Assembly: GCF_008254045.1 (NCBI RefSeq)
Contig: NZ_CP042425.1
Span: forward strand, 3,410,001 to 3,474,000
From: Limnoglobus roseus
GTDB taxonomy: Bacteria > Planctomycetota > Planctomycetia > Gemmatales > Gemmataceae
Length of the DNA: 64,000 nucleotides
Reading direction: 5' to 3'
Below are positions 8,794 through 17,418 of this stretch, one piece after another. Position numbers and translations under genes: made by a program. How positions within the stretch are numbered: position 1 is the stretch's first letter; every line of letters begins with the position of its first letter. The notes under the pieces were generated by a model. It did not search any database. It had not been told where the DNA came from and saw nothing but the letters and a program-made list of their open reading frames with translations.

Positions 8794-11019
8794 ATGCACG
8801 CGATTCTGATCGCCACCGTCGCGCTGGTCGGGCTGCCGGTCCTGCTTCACCTCATCATGAAGCAGGAGCCGAAGCGGTTGCTATTTCCCGCGATCCGCTT
8901 CCTCGAAAAGCGCCGCAAGGTCAACCAGCGGAAGATGCGCCTCCGGCACCTTCTCTTGCTCCTCCTGCGGATGCTCATCATCGGCCTGTTCGGCCTCGCC
9001 CTGTTCCAGCCGACCATCGCTGGGTCGCTCGGCGGGCTGAACTTCGCCGGCGAACAGCCGGTCGCGGCCGTCTTCATCGTCGACACGTCGCCGAGCATGG
9101 GCTACCTCTCGAACAGTCGCATGCGGTTGGAGGAAGCCAAACGCCGGGCCCTGGAACTGCTCGACGATCTGCCGGGTTCGTCGAAGGTCGCCGTCCTCGA
9201 CCCCGCGGAACCGGGCGGCACCTGGGAACTGTCCGTCGCCGATGCCCGCAAGAAACTCGAAGAATTGAAGGACCCGAAGGGCACGGCCGTGCCGGTGTCG
9301 GCTGCCCTCGCGGCGGCGCACCAACTGTTCCGCACGGTCGATCAGGAAACCGAAGGCCAGGAACCGATGCCGCGGTTGGTGGCCGTCTTCTCGGATCGCG
9401 CGACAGCCTGTTGGGACGCAAGTCGTAGCGAAGATTTGAAGAAGCTCCGCGAGACGATCCCGCAACCGCCAGTGGCCCACCTGTTCCTCGACGTCGGCAT
9501 CGACCAGCCCGCGAACGTCGGCATCACGGCCGTCGAGATGAAGCCGCAGATTCTGCCGAAGGACACGCCCGTTGTCCTGAACGCCACGATCTCGGCGGCC
9601 GGCGAAGCGGTCGAGTCGCGCGTCGTCTGCAAACTGCTGACCGGCGAGAACATGGTCGAGAAGAAGCTCGTCAAAGTCCCCGGCGGCGGCAGTGCCGGCG
9701 TGAGTTTCACCTTCGACGGTCGTCGGCTGAAGCCGGGGTTGCACCAGATCGAACTGAGTCTGGAAACGCCGGACAACCTGGAGGCGGACAACGTCCGTTA
9801 CTTCACGTTCAAGGTAGCCGAGCCGCGGAAGATTCTCACGCTGGTGAGCGATCTCGCGGACGCCGACTTCTGGCAACTGGCCCACACCTCGCAGGGCGAG
9901 TTCGCTTGCGAGGTGCGGAAGGCGACCGACGAGCTGCCGCTGTTGAGGGATTACGAGGCCGTTTGCCTGCTCAGCGTCACCGACCCGACGCCGTTGTGGC
10001 CGAAGTTGCAGACGTATGTGGAAACTGGCGGCCAACTGCTCATCATGCCCGGCACCGCCCCGAAGCAAGACGCCTACCGGACGAAGACCGAGGCGGCCGC
10101 CCGCATCCTGCCCGGCTCGCTGAAGGAACAGAACGCCGAGATCGACTACGGCACCCTGCCGGCGACCGATAAGCGCCGCGAGGGGGTGCCGTGGCTGCTC
10201 GACGACGCGGCCTTGCGGCACCCGATGCTGGCCCCGTTCCGCGAGTGGAAGCTTAAGGGCAACATCGACTTCCTGCAAAACCCCCGGCGGGCGTGGCAGT
10301 TCTGGGACTTCGAACCGGCCCCCGGCGGTAGCGTGGTCGTGCTCTACAACGACAGCGACGATCCGAAACTGCGGCACCCGGCCGTCTTGGAACGCAGTCT
10401 CGGCAACCAGCGCGGCCGAGTACTGCTGCTGACGACGCCGATGGACACGCCGATCGAAGGCGGCAAGACGTGGAACAATTACTGGCAGTTAAGCGAGTCG
10501 TCGTGGTACGTGGTCTTCCCGAACCTGCTGATGCGCTACCTGTGCGGCGACCCGACCGATGCGAACTTCAACTTCCTCACCGGCCAGCCGGTCGCGGTGC
10601 CGCTGCCGAAGGGGGACGTGAAGAAAGGCACGAAGTTGCAACTCGAAGGCCGCGGCATCAGCGGCCGCGACGCGGAGATCGAACTCGGCGAGGGGCAGAC
10701 GGAAGTGCGCCTGCCGCCGAACCGCACGGCCCTCCCGGGACTGTTCGCCGTGTCGCTGGAAGCGGCCAAGTGGCGGGACGGCTTCAGCTTGAACATCCCC
10801 GCCGACGAGTCGAATCTGGCGAAGGTGCCCGAGGACGCGATCGAGAGTCTGATGGGGCCGAAGAGCGTGGTGCCGCTGTCGCGGGACGTGAAATTGCGAG
10901 AGGTACTGACGACGAAATTCAATCAGCCGATCGACCTGTTCCCGTGGCTGTTGATCGGCGTGCTACTGCTGCTGTGCTTCGAGGGATTGCTGGCGAATCG
11001 GTTCTACCGCAAACCGTAG
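8794..11019 (+). CDS. BatA-like membrane protein with von Willebrand A domain
   Basis: The protein has 741 residues. Residues 1-22 and 52-72 are membrane segments of the BatA N-terminal double-transmembrane module, with the typical sequence KRLLFPAIRFLEKRRK between them. A vWA domain follows, with the metal-site motif DTSPSMG (97-103). A long extracytoplasmic Ig/GATase-like region comes next. The C-terminus has another hydrophobic helix (PWLLIGVLLLLCFEG) and a basic tail. The start is ATG 8794; the upstream open frame is palindrome translation. In other planctomycetes such genes sit with a MoxR ATPase and a DUF58 gene, but neither is present here. The family is linked to metal-dependent protein assembly or stress tolerance. 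Exact function is unknown. Confidence 0.88.
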   Translation: MHAILIATVALVGLPVLLHLIMKQEPKRLLFPAIRFLEKRRKVNQRKMRLRHLLLLLLRMLIIGLFGLALFQPTIAGSLGGLNFAGEQPVAAVFIVDTSPSMGYLSNSRMRLEEAKRRALELLDDLPGSSKVAVLDPAEPGGTWELSVADARKKLEELKDPKGTAVPVSAALAAAHQLFRTVDQETEGQEPMPRLVAVFSDRATACWDASRSEDLKKLRETIPQPPVAHLFLDVGIDQPANVGITAVEMKPQILPKDTPVVLNATISAAGEAVESRVVCKLLTGENMVEKKLVKVPGGGSAGVSFTFDGRRLKPGLHQIELSLETPDNLEADNVRYFTFKVAEPRKILTLVSDLADADFWQLAHTSQGEFACEVRKATDELPLLRDYEAVCLLSVTDPTPLWPKLQTYVETGGQLLIMPGTAPKQDAYRTKTEAAARILPGSLKEQNAEIDYGTLPATDKRREGVPWLLDDAALRHPMLAPFREWKLKGNIDFLQNPRRAWQFWDFEPAPGGSVVVLYNDSDDPKLRHPAVLERSLGNQRGRVLLLTTPMDTPIEGGKTWNNYWQLSESSWYVVFPNLLMRYLCGDPTDANFNFLTGQPVAVPLPKGDVKKGTKLQLEGRGISGRDAEIELGEGQTEVRLPPNRTALPGLFAVSLEAAKWRDGFSLNIPADESNLAKVPEDAIESLMGPKSVVPLSRDVKLREVLTTKFNQPIDLFPWLLIGVLLLLCFEGLLANRFYRKP

Positions 11020-11044
11020 ATCTGTGAAGAGAGGTTTCAATTGC

Positions 11045-11124
11045 AACGGCGAGCGGCCCGGCGTAAGCGGGCCGTGTCTGGAGATATGCAGATACGGCCC
11101 ACTTACGCCGGGCCGCTCGCCGTT
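11045..11124. repeat. Inverted repeat, 31-bp arms (family B)
   Basis: Bases 11045-11075 pair with 11094-11124 with one mismatch, around an 18-base loop. It lies between the convergent BatA-like and aminotransferase genes, so it could terminate both. The arm sequence recurs almost exactly at 35317-35393. Confidence 0.95.
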
Positions 11125-11152
11125 GATCCGGCAGGAAGGCCAGTCGGTTAGG

Positions 11153-12277
11153 TTACGCCAGGCGTTCCAACAGCGGCTCAATGTCTGCCCGCGAAACGTG
11201 GCCCATCACTGCGAGTTGCACCAACCGCCGCTCGGCCAAATAGCCGCTCTGCCCGGCGATTTGATAGCCCCACTCGCGGCACATCCCCACGAAGGCGGCG
11301 CTCGACATCTCCCGCGGTGGGGCGAACGTGACAATCGCCGGACTCGCCACGTCGTCGGCCGCGAGCAACTCGAAGCCGGCCGCTGTCAGCCGCTGTCGCA
11401 CCAGCCCGCCGAGGTCGGCGATTTGCTGGTAGCGAGTCTGGCACAACGCCGGCGTCGCGAACACGTCCAGGGCCACGTCCAACGCCTTGACCATCGGCGA
11501 CGGGGCCGTGAACCGCGGGCCGACCGTCGTCACCGTGGACGCGACGTTGAGGTACGTCGGAATGCGGCTCGTATCCAGGTGCTCCAGGTTCGCCGGGTTC
11601 GCGAAGACGAAAGCCACGCCGGCGTAGCTGCCGATCGCCTTGCCGCTCGCTCCGGTCGCGAGGTAGACTTCGCTCAAATCGAGGGGCACCGTCGCAAGGC
11701 TGCTCACGCAGTCCACGCACACGCGGTGGCCGTACTTCTTCGCGAGCGTCACCAACCCCGGTAGGTCGTTCAGTACGCCGGTGCTCGTCTCGTGGTGCGC
11801 GCCCCAGACCCACCCGCCGGCCGGCATCGCCCGCATCGCGGCTTCGACTTCGTCGAGTTGCCACGCCCGGCCCCAGTCCCAGGACAGAATCCGCGGCGAC
11901 AGCCCGGAGTTCTGGGCCTGCTTCAACAGGCGGTCGCCGAATTCGCCGGACACTAACAGGAGGCCGTTGTCCCTTGCCGGGTCGGCCGCCAGCGTTGCCG
12001 CGACGGCGTCGTTCGCCAGGGTGCCGCTGCCGATGAACATGCCCACGGGCACGCCGCCGATCATGGCCGAGAGCTTCGCACGCACCCCTTCGAACAGCGG
12101 CACGAATTCGTCCGAGCGGTGGTAGACCAGCGGTTCGTGGAACGCGGCCGTCACGCGCGGGGAAATCGCCACCGGGCCGGGGAGCAGGCAAATCGCGTCC
12201 TGCGATTCGGCCGCGGCCCATTGCGGGTGAACCCCCCGGGCGGGGGTCGGCGGGGTGTACTTCAGGGTGCGAATCAT
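11153..12277 (-). CDS. Aminotransferase class V-fold PLP-dependent enzyme
   Basis: The protein has 374 residues and belongs to the class V group that includes serine/alanine-glyoxylate aminotransferases. LLPGPVAISPRV is the usual N-terminal substrate loop. SGKAIGSYAG carries the likely Schiff-base lysine. CVDCVSSLATVPLDL has the PLP-ring-contacting Asp and the SS pair. The start chosen is ATG 12277, preceded by GAGG at good distance; an in-frame ATG at 12319 adds 14 residues but has its GAGG only one base away. It follows a GNAT-like gene on the same strand by under 50 bases, which suggests an operon. The amino donor and acceptor are not predictable. Confidence 0.85.
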   Translation of the reverse strand: MIRTLKYTPPTPARGVHPQWAAAESQDAICLLPGPVAISPRVTAAFHEPLVYHRSDEFVPLFEGVRAKLSAMIGGVPVGMFIGSGTLANDAVAATLAADPARDNGLLLVSGEFGDRLLKQAQNSGLSPRILSWDWGRAWQLDEVEAAMRAMPAGGWVWGAHHETSTGVLNDLPGLVTLAKKYGHRVCVDCVSSLATVPLDLSEVYLATGASGKAIGSYAGVAFVFANPANLEHLDTSRIPTYLNVASTVTTVGPRFTAPSPMVKALDVALDVFATPALCQTRYQQIADLGGLVRQRLTAAGFELLAADDVASPAIVTFAPPREMSSAAFVGMCREWGYQIAGQSGYLAERRLVQLAVMGHVSRADIEPLLERLA

Positions 12278-12322
12278 CAACCTCGGTGCCTCCGAATCTC
12301 TGTGGGGAGAGCCGCTCATTCC

Positions 12323-12916
12323 TCAAGCGGTTTGTTGGGTTCGACTACTCCGCTCCAGCCGCTTCTGCCACAACTGCATCGACCGGCCCATCGTCTCGTC
12401 AAGTTTGCCGACCGGCAGCCACATCGGGGTAAATTGTGCCCGTCCCGTGCCAATGGGCGGCCCCAAGGGTTCGAATCCGAGGTGCGTGTGCAACTCTCGC
12501 TGTTCGACCACCCCGGAGATCACGAAGTGCGTCCACGGCATGGTTTTCGATTGTTGAAACAACGCCCACACCAGCCCCGGCAGCACGAGTGAATTCCGCT
12601 CCGTCGGCACGACGGCCATGAGGCGGATTTCCACCGGCCGTAGGCCGGGCTGCTCCAGGATGCTGGGGTCCGGCAACCGCGACGCGATCGAAAATGGCGG
12701 CTGGTCGCACCACGAGATCATGCCGACGAGTTCGTTGTCCTTCAGGCAAATGAGATAACGATTCTTCTCGTGGAACTTGTCCACAAGTTGCCCGGTTCCC
12801 GTGTCGGCGTGTTGGGGGATTTCTTGCACGAATGTCTGATAGTTCAGCCGATGGACCTGCTCCAACTCTTGTGGCGAGAGGGCTTGCTTGAAACAATAAG
12901 CACCGATCTGAAGCAT
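12323..12916 (-). CDS. GNAT / N-acyl amino acid synthase-like acyltransferase
   Basis: The protein has 197 residues. The N-terminal part (YQTFVQEIPQHAD) resembles the FeeM/autoinducer-synthase-like branch of the GNAT fold, in which a conserved Phe-Val-x-Glu block precedes the acyl-donor site. The strand LVGMISW, then EIRLMAVVP with a following helix, matches GNAT motifs B-A. The glycine-rich pyrophosphate loop is poorly conserved. It is the first gene of a probable two-gene unit with the class V aminotransferase, separated by about 45 bases. Inferred role: acylation of an amine or amino acid produced or used by that partner. Family assignment is from pattern only. Confidence 0.6.
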   Translation of the reverse strand: MLQIGAYCFKQALSPQELEQVHRLNYQTFVQEIPQHADTGTGQLVDKFHEKNRYLICLKDNELVGMISWCDQPPFSIASRLPDPSILEQPGLRPVEIRLMAVVPTERNSLVLPGLVWALFQQSKTMPWTHFVISGVVEQRELHTHLGFEPLGPPIGTGRAQFTPMWLPVGKLDETMGRSMQLWQKRLERSSRTQQTA

Positions 12917-13170
12917 TCTGCGATCTCAGGGACCAGGGCGCACCTCCATGCGGTCCAATGGGCGGGCCAGATAACTTAGGTAATTTTATAGCTGAAGTGA
13001 GGACCGAAGGCAAATGCGAGGGTTGTAATCTTCACAGCAAAGACCGTGCCGACTGTAGGGATTGTATCGCTTCTGCTTGCGGCGTCTGGCGATGATACTC
13101 GCCAAAAGACATTGCCGGGACGGTGTTTATCGCCAGTCGGCCATCACGATCGGATGCTACGCCTTGAAGT

Positions 13171-13186
13171 GCAACCAAATGGTTGC
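13171..13186. promoter_or_regulatory. Probable ArsR-type operator upstream of the ArsR-SRPBCC operon
   Basis: The sequence gcaaccaaatggttgc has 7-base arms (gcaacca / tggttgc) around a 2-base spacer and ends 11 bases before the ArsR start. Dimeric ArsR-family repressors bind such short palindromes, usually over their own promoter, so autorepression is inferred. Confidence 0.65.
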
Positions 13187-13197
13187 ATAATTCGAGC

Positions 13198-13527
13198 ATG
13201 GATGCCGATCTGGACAAAGTGTTCAAGGCGCTCGCGGACGGGGGGCGACGGCAGTTGTTGGATCGTTTACACGCCAACAACGGTCAGACCCTCGGCGAAC
13301 TCTGCGGGCACCTGGACATGACCCGGCAGGCGGTGACCAAGCACCTCAAGGTGCTGGAGGCGGCCAATCTCGTGACGACGCTTCGGCGGGGCCGCGAGAA
13401 GCTGCACTACCTCAACCCCGTGCCGATCCTGGAAATCGCCGACCGATGGATCGGCAAGTACGAGCAGGGCCGACTCCGGGTTCTGGCGGACCTCAAGGCG
13501 AAACTCGAAGGAGAGACTGATGGCTGA
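13198..13527 (+). CDS. ArsR-family winged-helix transcriptional regulator
   Basis: The protein has 109 residues. The recognition helix lies in CGHLDMTRQAVTKHLKVLE, preceded by FKALADGGRRQLLDRL, which is typical for ArsR regulators paired with SRPBCC proteins. No metal-binding Cys pair (ELCVCDL type) is present, so it is not a classical arsenic or metal sensor. The start is ATG 13198, just after a 16-base palindrome. The 3' end overlaps the SRPBCC gene by 8 bases, so the two are translationally coupled. Confidence 0.9.
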   Translation: MDADLDKVFKALADGGRRQLLDRLHANNGQTLGELCGHLDMTRQAVTKHLKVLEAANLVTTLRRGREKLHYLNPVPILEIADRWIGKYEQGRLRVLADLKAKLEGETDG

Positions 13528-13981
13528 ATCGCGCTTCGTTTACGTGACGTACATCCGCACCACCCCGGAGAGACTCTGGCAGGCGCTGACCGACCCAGCG
13601 TTCACCCTGCAGTATTGGTGCGCCTGCACGCTGGACTCGGAATGGACGCCCGGCTCGGCGTGGCAGATCACGATGCCCGACGGCAACGTGGCCGACAGCG
13701 GCGAGGTGTTGGAAGCTGACCCGCACAAGCGGCTGGTCCTGCGGTGGCGGAACGAGTTCCGACCGGAACTCCGTGAAGAGGGCTATTCTCGCCTGACGTA
13801 TGAACTCGAACCCGCCGGCACGTCCGTCAAATTAACCGTGGTTCACGAGATGGATAAGCCAGACTCGAAGCTCATCGGGGCCGTGTCGAACGGTTGGCCG
13901 CACATCCTGGCGAGCCTGAAGAGCTTGCTGGAAACCGGCGAGTCGCTGGAAGAAACCCGCAAGTGGCCGAAGAGCAAGTGA
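13520..13981 (+). CDS. SRPBCC (AHSA1/START-like) domain protein
   Basis: The protein has 153 residues and the helix-grip fold signature of the AHSA1 branch: VYVTYIRTTPERLWQALTDP at the start, QYW at about 35 and GSAWQI in the first half, and a C-terminal helix NGWPHILASLKSLLETGE. These proteins bind hydrophobic ligands in a deep cavity; ligands are mostly unknown. It is encoded by an overlapping frame with an ArsR regulator, an arrangement that recurs in many bacteria and suggests ligand-responsive control. Its stop lies one base from that of the convergent FabG-like gene. Confidence 0.9.
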   Translation: MAESRFVYVTYIRTTPERLWQALTDPAFTLQYWCACTLDSEWTPGSAWQITMPDGNVADSGEVLEADPHKRLVLRWRNEFRPELREEGYSRLTYELEPAGTSVKLTVVHEMDKPDSKLIGAVSNGWPHILASLKSLLETGESLEETRKWPKSK

Positions 13982-13982
13982 G

Positions 13983-14732
13983 CTACGCCCACCCCCCGGT
14001 GACGGGCAAAACGTGGCCGGTGATGTACTCGCTTTCCTCGGTGGCGAGAAAGAGGATCGCGTTGGCGACGTCTTCCGGCTTCCCCAGACGGCCGACGGGG
14101 ATTTGCTTCAAGTACTCCGCCTGTACGTCGGCCTTCACCTCGCCGAGCATCGCGGTTTGGATCACGCCAGGGGCGACGGCGTTCACGGCGATCCGCCGCC
14201 GGGCGAGTTCCTTCGCCAGCACGCGGGTCAGGCCCATCACGCCGGCTTTCGCCGCGGCGTAGTTCGTCTGCCCGTGGAAGCCGAGCAACCCGGCGATGCT
14301 GGCGATGTTCACGATTCGGCCGCCGTCGCGGAGAATGTCCGCCCCGTACTTGCAGCAGTGGAAGACGCCGGTGAGGTTCGTCTGAAGGACGGCGTGCCAC
14401 TCGTCGAGGGTCATCTTCTTCAAGGTGCGGTCGCGGATGATCCCGGCGTTGTTCACGAGGATGTCGAGGCCGCCGAACTGGACCTTCACCCGCTGCATCA
14501 TCGCTTCGACTTCGCCCGCCTCGCGAACGTCGGCCGGTTCCAGGTGGACGGCACCGCCGAGCGCTTTCGCCAGTGCTTCCGCGTCGCGGCGGTTGCCGCC
14601 GTCGGGATCGTCCCAGAAGTGCAAAACACCCGTCGCCCCGGCCTTCGCGAACGCCGTCAGCGTGGCCACCCCGATGCCGCGGGAACTGCCGGTGACGAGG
14701 GCGACCTTGCCGGTGAAGTCGTAGCGGATCAT
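13983..14732 (-). CDS. SDR oxidoreductase, FabG-like (3-oxoacyl-ACP reductase type)
   Basis: The protein has 249 residues. TGSSRGIG is the NAD(P) loop, NNAG is present, and the catalytic set is Ser (NIASIAG), Tyr and Lys (YAAAKAG). The C-terminus GHVLPVTGGWA is typical of FabG/PhaB reductases. The start is ATG 14732, overlapping the stop of the YdjM-like gene by four bases (ATGA), so the two are coupled. FabG proper normally lies beside acpP and fabD, which are absent here, so this is more likely a paralogue acting on another keto or hydroxy substrate. Confidence 0.9.
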   Translation of the reverse strand: MIRYDFTGKVALVTGSSRGIGVATLTAFAKAGATGVLHFWDDPDGGNRRDAEALAKALGGAVHLEPADVREAGEVEAMMQRVKVQFGGLDILVNNAGIIRDRTLKKMTLDEWHAVLQTNLTGVFHCCKYGADILRDGGRIVNIASIAGLLGFHGQTNYAAAKAGVMGLTRVLAKELARRRIAVNAVAPGVIQTAMLGEVKADVQAEYLKQIPVGRLGKPEDVANAILFLATEESEYITGHVLPVTGGWA

Positions 14733-15415
14733 GTGCGGTACGCCATCTTGAACGGGACCGGCTGTGCGGCCGGGGCCGGGGCGTTGGAATGCCACTCGGT
14801 GTAGGCCATGTACAGGAGCGCCCCCAGGATGGTGTAGCAAACTGTGGTGGCCGGGAGCGACGGTGAGAAGAACTTGAGCGCACTGCCGCTCGACTTCTTC
14901 ACGATCAGCCGCACACCGTTGAAGTCGACGCTGTAGATTTCGTCGAGGACCAGGTGCGAGAGGAAGCCGAGCATCACGCCGCCGGCCAACTCGACCCGCA
15001 GGTGCTGGTTGTCGGTGTGATAGCCGAGGTAAACCACGAGGCCGGAAATCAGCATCGCCGGCACGCTGTGGAACATGCCGCGGTGGACGCTGAGTTGGTT
15101 CAGCAGCCACGAGAGGCCGTAGCGGACGAACAGATAACCAAGGACGAGCGAGGCCAGCACCCCTTCGGACGACAGGCCCATTTCCGTGAGCCGAGGCATC
15201 AACACGATCGGGATGACGGCGGCGGCGAGGCTGAAGATTTCGCGGATCGGCCGACCGGTGTCGCTGTCCAAGTCTGGCAGCATCCCACCGACGGCCGTGA
15301 GGGTCGCGGACAGGACGCCGCTCTCCCAGTGGCAGCCCATGCCCTTGTGCATGACGAAGCCGTAGCCCACGCCGAGGGTCGCGGCAACGCCGACGTGTGT
15401 GCGAAACCCGGCCAT
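14729..15415 (-). CDS. YdjM-like membrane-bound metal-dependent hydrolase (DUF457)
   Basis: The protein has 228 residues and several hydrophobic helices. The conserved polar motifs of the family are visible: THVGVA near the start, LPDLDSD, HRGMFHSV, and SHLVLDEIYSVDFNG. Together they supply the His and Asp metal ligands at the membrane face. Family members are inner-membrane proteins, some under SOS control. The substrate is unknown. The stop codon overlaps the start of the FabG-like gene. Confidence 0.88.
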   Translation of the reverse strand: MAGFRTHVGVAATLGVGYGFVMHKGMGCHWESGVLSATLTAVGGMLPDLDSDTGRPIREIFSLAAAVIPIVLMPRLTEMGLSSEGVLASLVLGYLFVRYGLSWLLNQLSVHRGMFHSVPAMLISGLVVYLGYHTDNQHLRVELAGGVMLGFLSHLVLDEIYSVDFNGVRLIVKKSSGSALKFFSPSLPATTVCYTILGALLYMAYTEWHSNAPAPAAQPVPFKMAYRT

Positions 15416-15499
15416 TTCGATCCTCCTGACCCACCTACCGACATTGCCCCGCCTGCCACTTTCGGCGAACCTTCACTCGTCCTCCCGAGGAGATTCGCC

Positions 15500-15793
15500 A
15501 TGACGAACGCGGACGTTGTGAAAAAGTTGCGCGAGCACGCCAACACGCTCACCCAATCGGGCGCGAACTTGTACCGTGTGCGGGCGTTCCGTCAAGCCGC
15601 AGTTGCGGTGATGGCCTCCGACCGCGAAGCGGCGGACGTGATCGCCGAGGGCGGTCGCGGGGAGTTGCAACGCGCGTTCGGCATCGGCGAGAGCGTGGCC
15701 GAGACGATCGCGGAGTTCCTCGAATCCGGCGAGTGGTCGCCGCGCAGCATTCCCGCCCGTTCGGGGCGACGGCCGTCGCCCCAATGCCGCTAA
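15500..15793 (+). CDS. Stand-alone helix-hairpin-helix protein (PolX N-terminal-like)
   Basis: The protein has 97 residues. VVKKLREHANTL, YRVRAFRQAAVAV and FGIGESVAETIAEFLESGE match the N-terminal 8-kDa-like/HhH region of bacterial family X DNA polymerases. The polymerase palm and PHP exonuclease domains that normally follow are absent; the frame instead ends in a short basic tail. A GAGGAG ribosome site precedes ATG 15500, so it is probably expressed. It could be a DNA-binding accessory protein, or the 5' remnant of a deleted polX. A terminator follows. Confidence 0.75.
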   Translation: MTNADVVKKLREHANTLTQSGANLYRVRAFRQAAVAVMASDREAADVIAEGGRGELQRAFGIGESVAETIAEFLESGEWSPRSIPARSGRRPSPQCR

Positions 15794-15811
15794 AGAGCGT
15801 TCCCCCAAAAA

Positions 15812-15842
15812 GAAGAAGCCGCCCAACCGGGGCGGCTTCTTC
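15812..15842. terminator. Bidirectional stem-loop terminator
   Basis: Thirteen-base arms (15812-15824 and 15830-15842) pair perfectly around a 5-base loop, with an A-run at 15807-15811 that reads as a T-run on the minus strand. It lies between the convergent HhH and DUF1501 genes. Confidence 0.85.
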
Positions 15843-15864
15843 GTGTTCGTCACGTCGCCGTGGG

Positions 15865-17139
15865 TCACAGCAGTTCCGTCACCACGTCGCGGTCGTCGAG
15901 GACGTACATCGGGCGGCCGCTGCCGCTCGGGAAGGTCATCGACGGGTCGATGCCGACGGCCTTGTAGAGCGTGCTGAGGACGTGCGGCACCTTGTACGGG
16001 CGGTCCTTCGGGTACTCGCCGCGGGCCGAAGATGCGCCGATGGCCTGGCCCATCTTGAGGCCGCCACCGGCCACCAAGGCGCTCATCACCGGCGACCAGT
16101 GGTCGCGACCGGCGTCGCTGCTGTTAATCTTCGGCGTGCGGCCGAACTCGCCCCAGACGATGACGACAGTGTCTTCCAGCATCCCACGGTCGTCGAGGTC
16201 GCGGATCATGTTCGCGAGGCCGCGGTCGAGGATCGGCAGTTGCTTCTTCAATTCCTTGAAGTTGCTGGTGTGCGTGTCCCACCCGCCGTAGCTGAGAGTG
16301 ACACAGCCGACGCCGGCTTCGATCAGGCGGCGGGCTGTCAGGAATTGGTCCACGCCTTTGTAGCGGTCGAGCGTTCGCGGGTCTTCCTTTTTGAGGTCGA
16401 GCGCTTTGCGGACGGTGCCGCTGGCGATCATGTCGAAGGCCCGTTGCGTGAACGAGTCGAGGCCCTTCATCGTGCCGCTGGCGTCCACGTCGCGGCGGGC
16501 GCTGTCGAAGCGGGTGAGTAGGCTCTGGCGGTCGGCCATCTTGTCGTTCGCCAGCTTCGCCCGCAGGTTCTCGCGGCCGGAACCGTCCGGGGTGAACGGC
16601 CGGTGGGCCACGCCGAGGAAGCCGGGTTCCGTGCCCATGCTCATGCCGCGGAGCGAGACGAACGCGGGCACGTCGCCGTTGTTGCCGTTCACCTTCGACA
16701 TCACCGCCCCGAACGACGGGTGGCCGACCGTCTTGTTGATTTGCTCCGGGAAGCCGGTCGTGACGTAACTGTCGCTGTGCTCGTCGGTGGCGACGACCGA
16801 CCGGATCACGGCCAGTTTGTCGAACATCTTCGCCTGCATCGGCATGTGTTCGGAAATCTGGATGCCGGGGACGTTCGTGTTGATCGGCTTGAACTCGCCG
16901 CGGAACTCGGCCGGGGCGTCGGGCTTCAGGTCGTACATGTCGATGTGGCTCGGCCCGCCGGGCAGGTAGACCATGATGGCCGACTTCGGCGTGGCCAGCG
17001 ACCGCGTCGGGTTGCTCGGCGACGCGGCCCGCAGTTGATCGGCAAGGGTCAGGCCCGCGCCGAACGCCCCGAGGGCGAGGAAGTTACGGCGGTTGATGTT
17101 GTCGCAATGTGGCTGGCGAGAGCCCCAAAAATTGAGCAT
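15865..17139 (-). CDS. DUF1501 domain secreted protein (Tat-type leader)
   Basis: The protein has 424 residues. It starts with an RR-containing leader (NRRNFLALGAFGAGLTLAD), as in Tat substrates. YLPGGPSHIDMYDLKP, RSVVATDEHSDS and VWGEFGRTPKINSS are the conserved DUF1501 blocks; the fold is alkaline-phosphatase/sulfatase-like. ATG 17139 is chosen because GGAGG lies directly upstream. These proteins are usually encoded beside DUF1549/DUF1553 genes and are very numerous in planctomycetes; their biochemical role is unproven. Here the neighbour is a DUF1559 protein instead. Confidence 0.92.
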   Translation of the reverse strand: MLNFWGSRQPHCDNINRRNFLALGAFGAGLTLADQLRAASPSNPTRSLATPKSAIMVYLPGGPSHIDMYDLKPDAPAEFRGEFKPINTNVPGIQISEHMPMQAKMFDKLAVIRSVVATDEHSDSYVTTGFPEQINKTVGHPSFGAVMSKVNGNNGDVPAFVSLRGMSMGTEPGFLGVAHRPFTPDGSGRENLRAKLANDKMADRQSLLTRFDSARRDVDASGTMKGLDSFTQRAFDMIASGTVRKALDLKKEDPRTLDRYKGVDQFLTARRLIEAGVGCVTLSYGGWDTHTSNFKELKKQLPILDRGLANMIRDLDDRGMLEDTVVIVWGEFGRTPKINSSDAGRDHWSPVMSALVAGGGLKMGQAIGASSARGEYPKDRPYKVPHVLSTLYKAVGIDPSMTFPSGSGRPMYVLDDRDVVTELL

Positions 17140-17286
17140 GGAGAGAACCTCCGAGGCAGGACGGCGAGAGAAGCCGTTGTGGGGGTGGGAAGGATCGACC
17201 AAAGGTAGGACGCGGCCGGACCGCGAGTTGTTCCCAGAATAGCCCGGCAACACAGGGAAGGCAATTGGAATCTGGCGAGGAAGAGA

Positions 17287-17410
17287 AAACGGAACGCGGA
17301 TGACGCAGGAGTTCGAACGCCGGATGAGAACCGGTTCGGAACTGAAATCGGATCTGGCTTTATCCGCGTTGATCCGGCGTTAAGAATCCCGCGTCATCTG
17401 CGTTCCGTTT
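17287..17410. repeat. Large imperfect inverted repeat, 39-base arms
   Basis: Bases 17287-17325 pair with 17372-17410. The outer 20 bases match with one mismatch and the inner 10 bases match fully; the nine bases between are only partly paired. It lies between the 5' end of the DUF1501 gene and the 3' end of the DUF1559 gene, both on the minus strand, so it could terminate the DUF1559 transcript. Confidence 0.8.
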
Positions 17411-17418
17411 CGATGGCT

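Noticed and set aside
14733..15434. Long N-terminal extension of the FabG-like gene
   Set aside because: The SDR starts at its usual MIRYDFTGKVALVTG; the upstream part lies in another frame of the YdjM-like gene.
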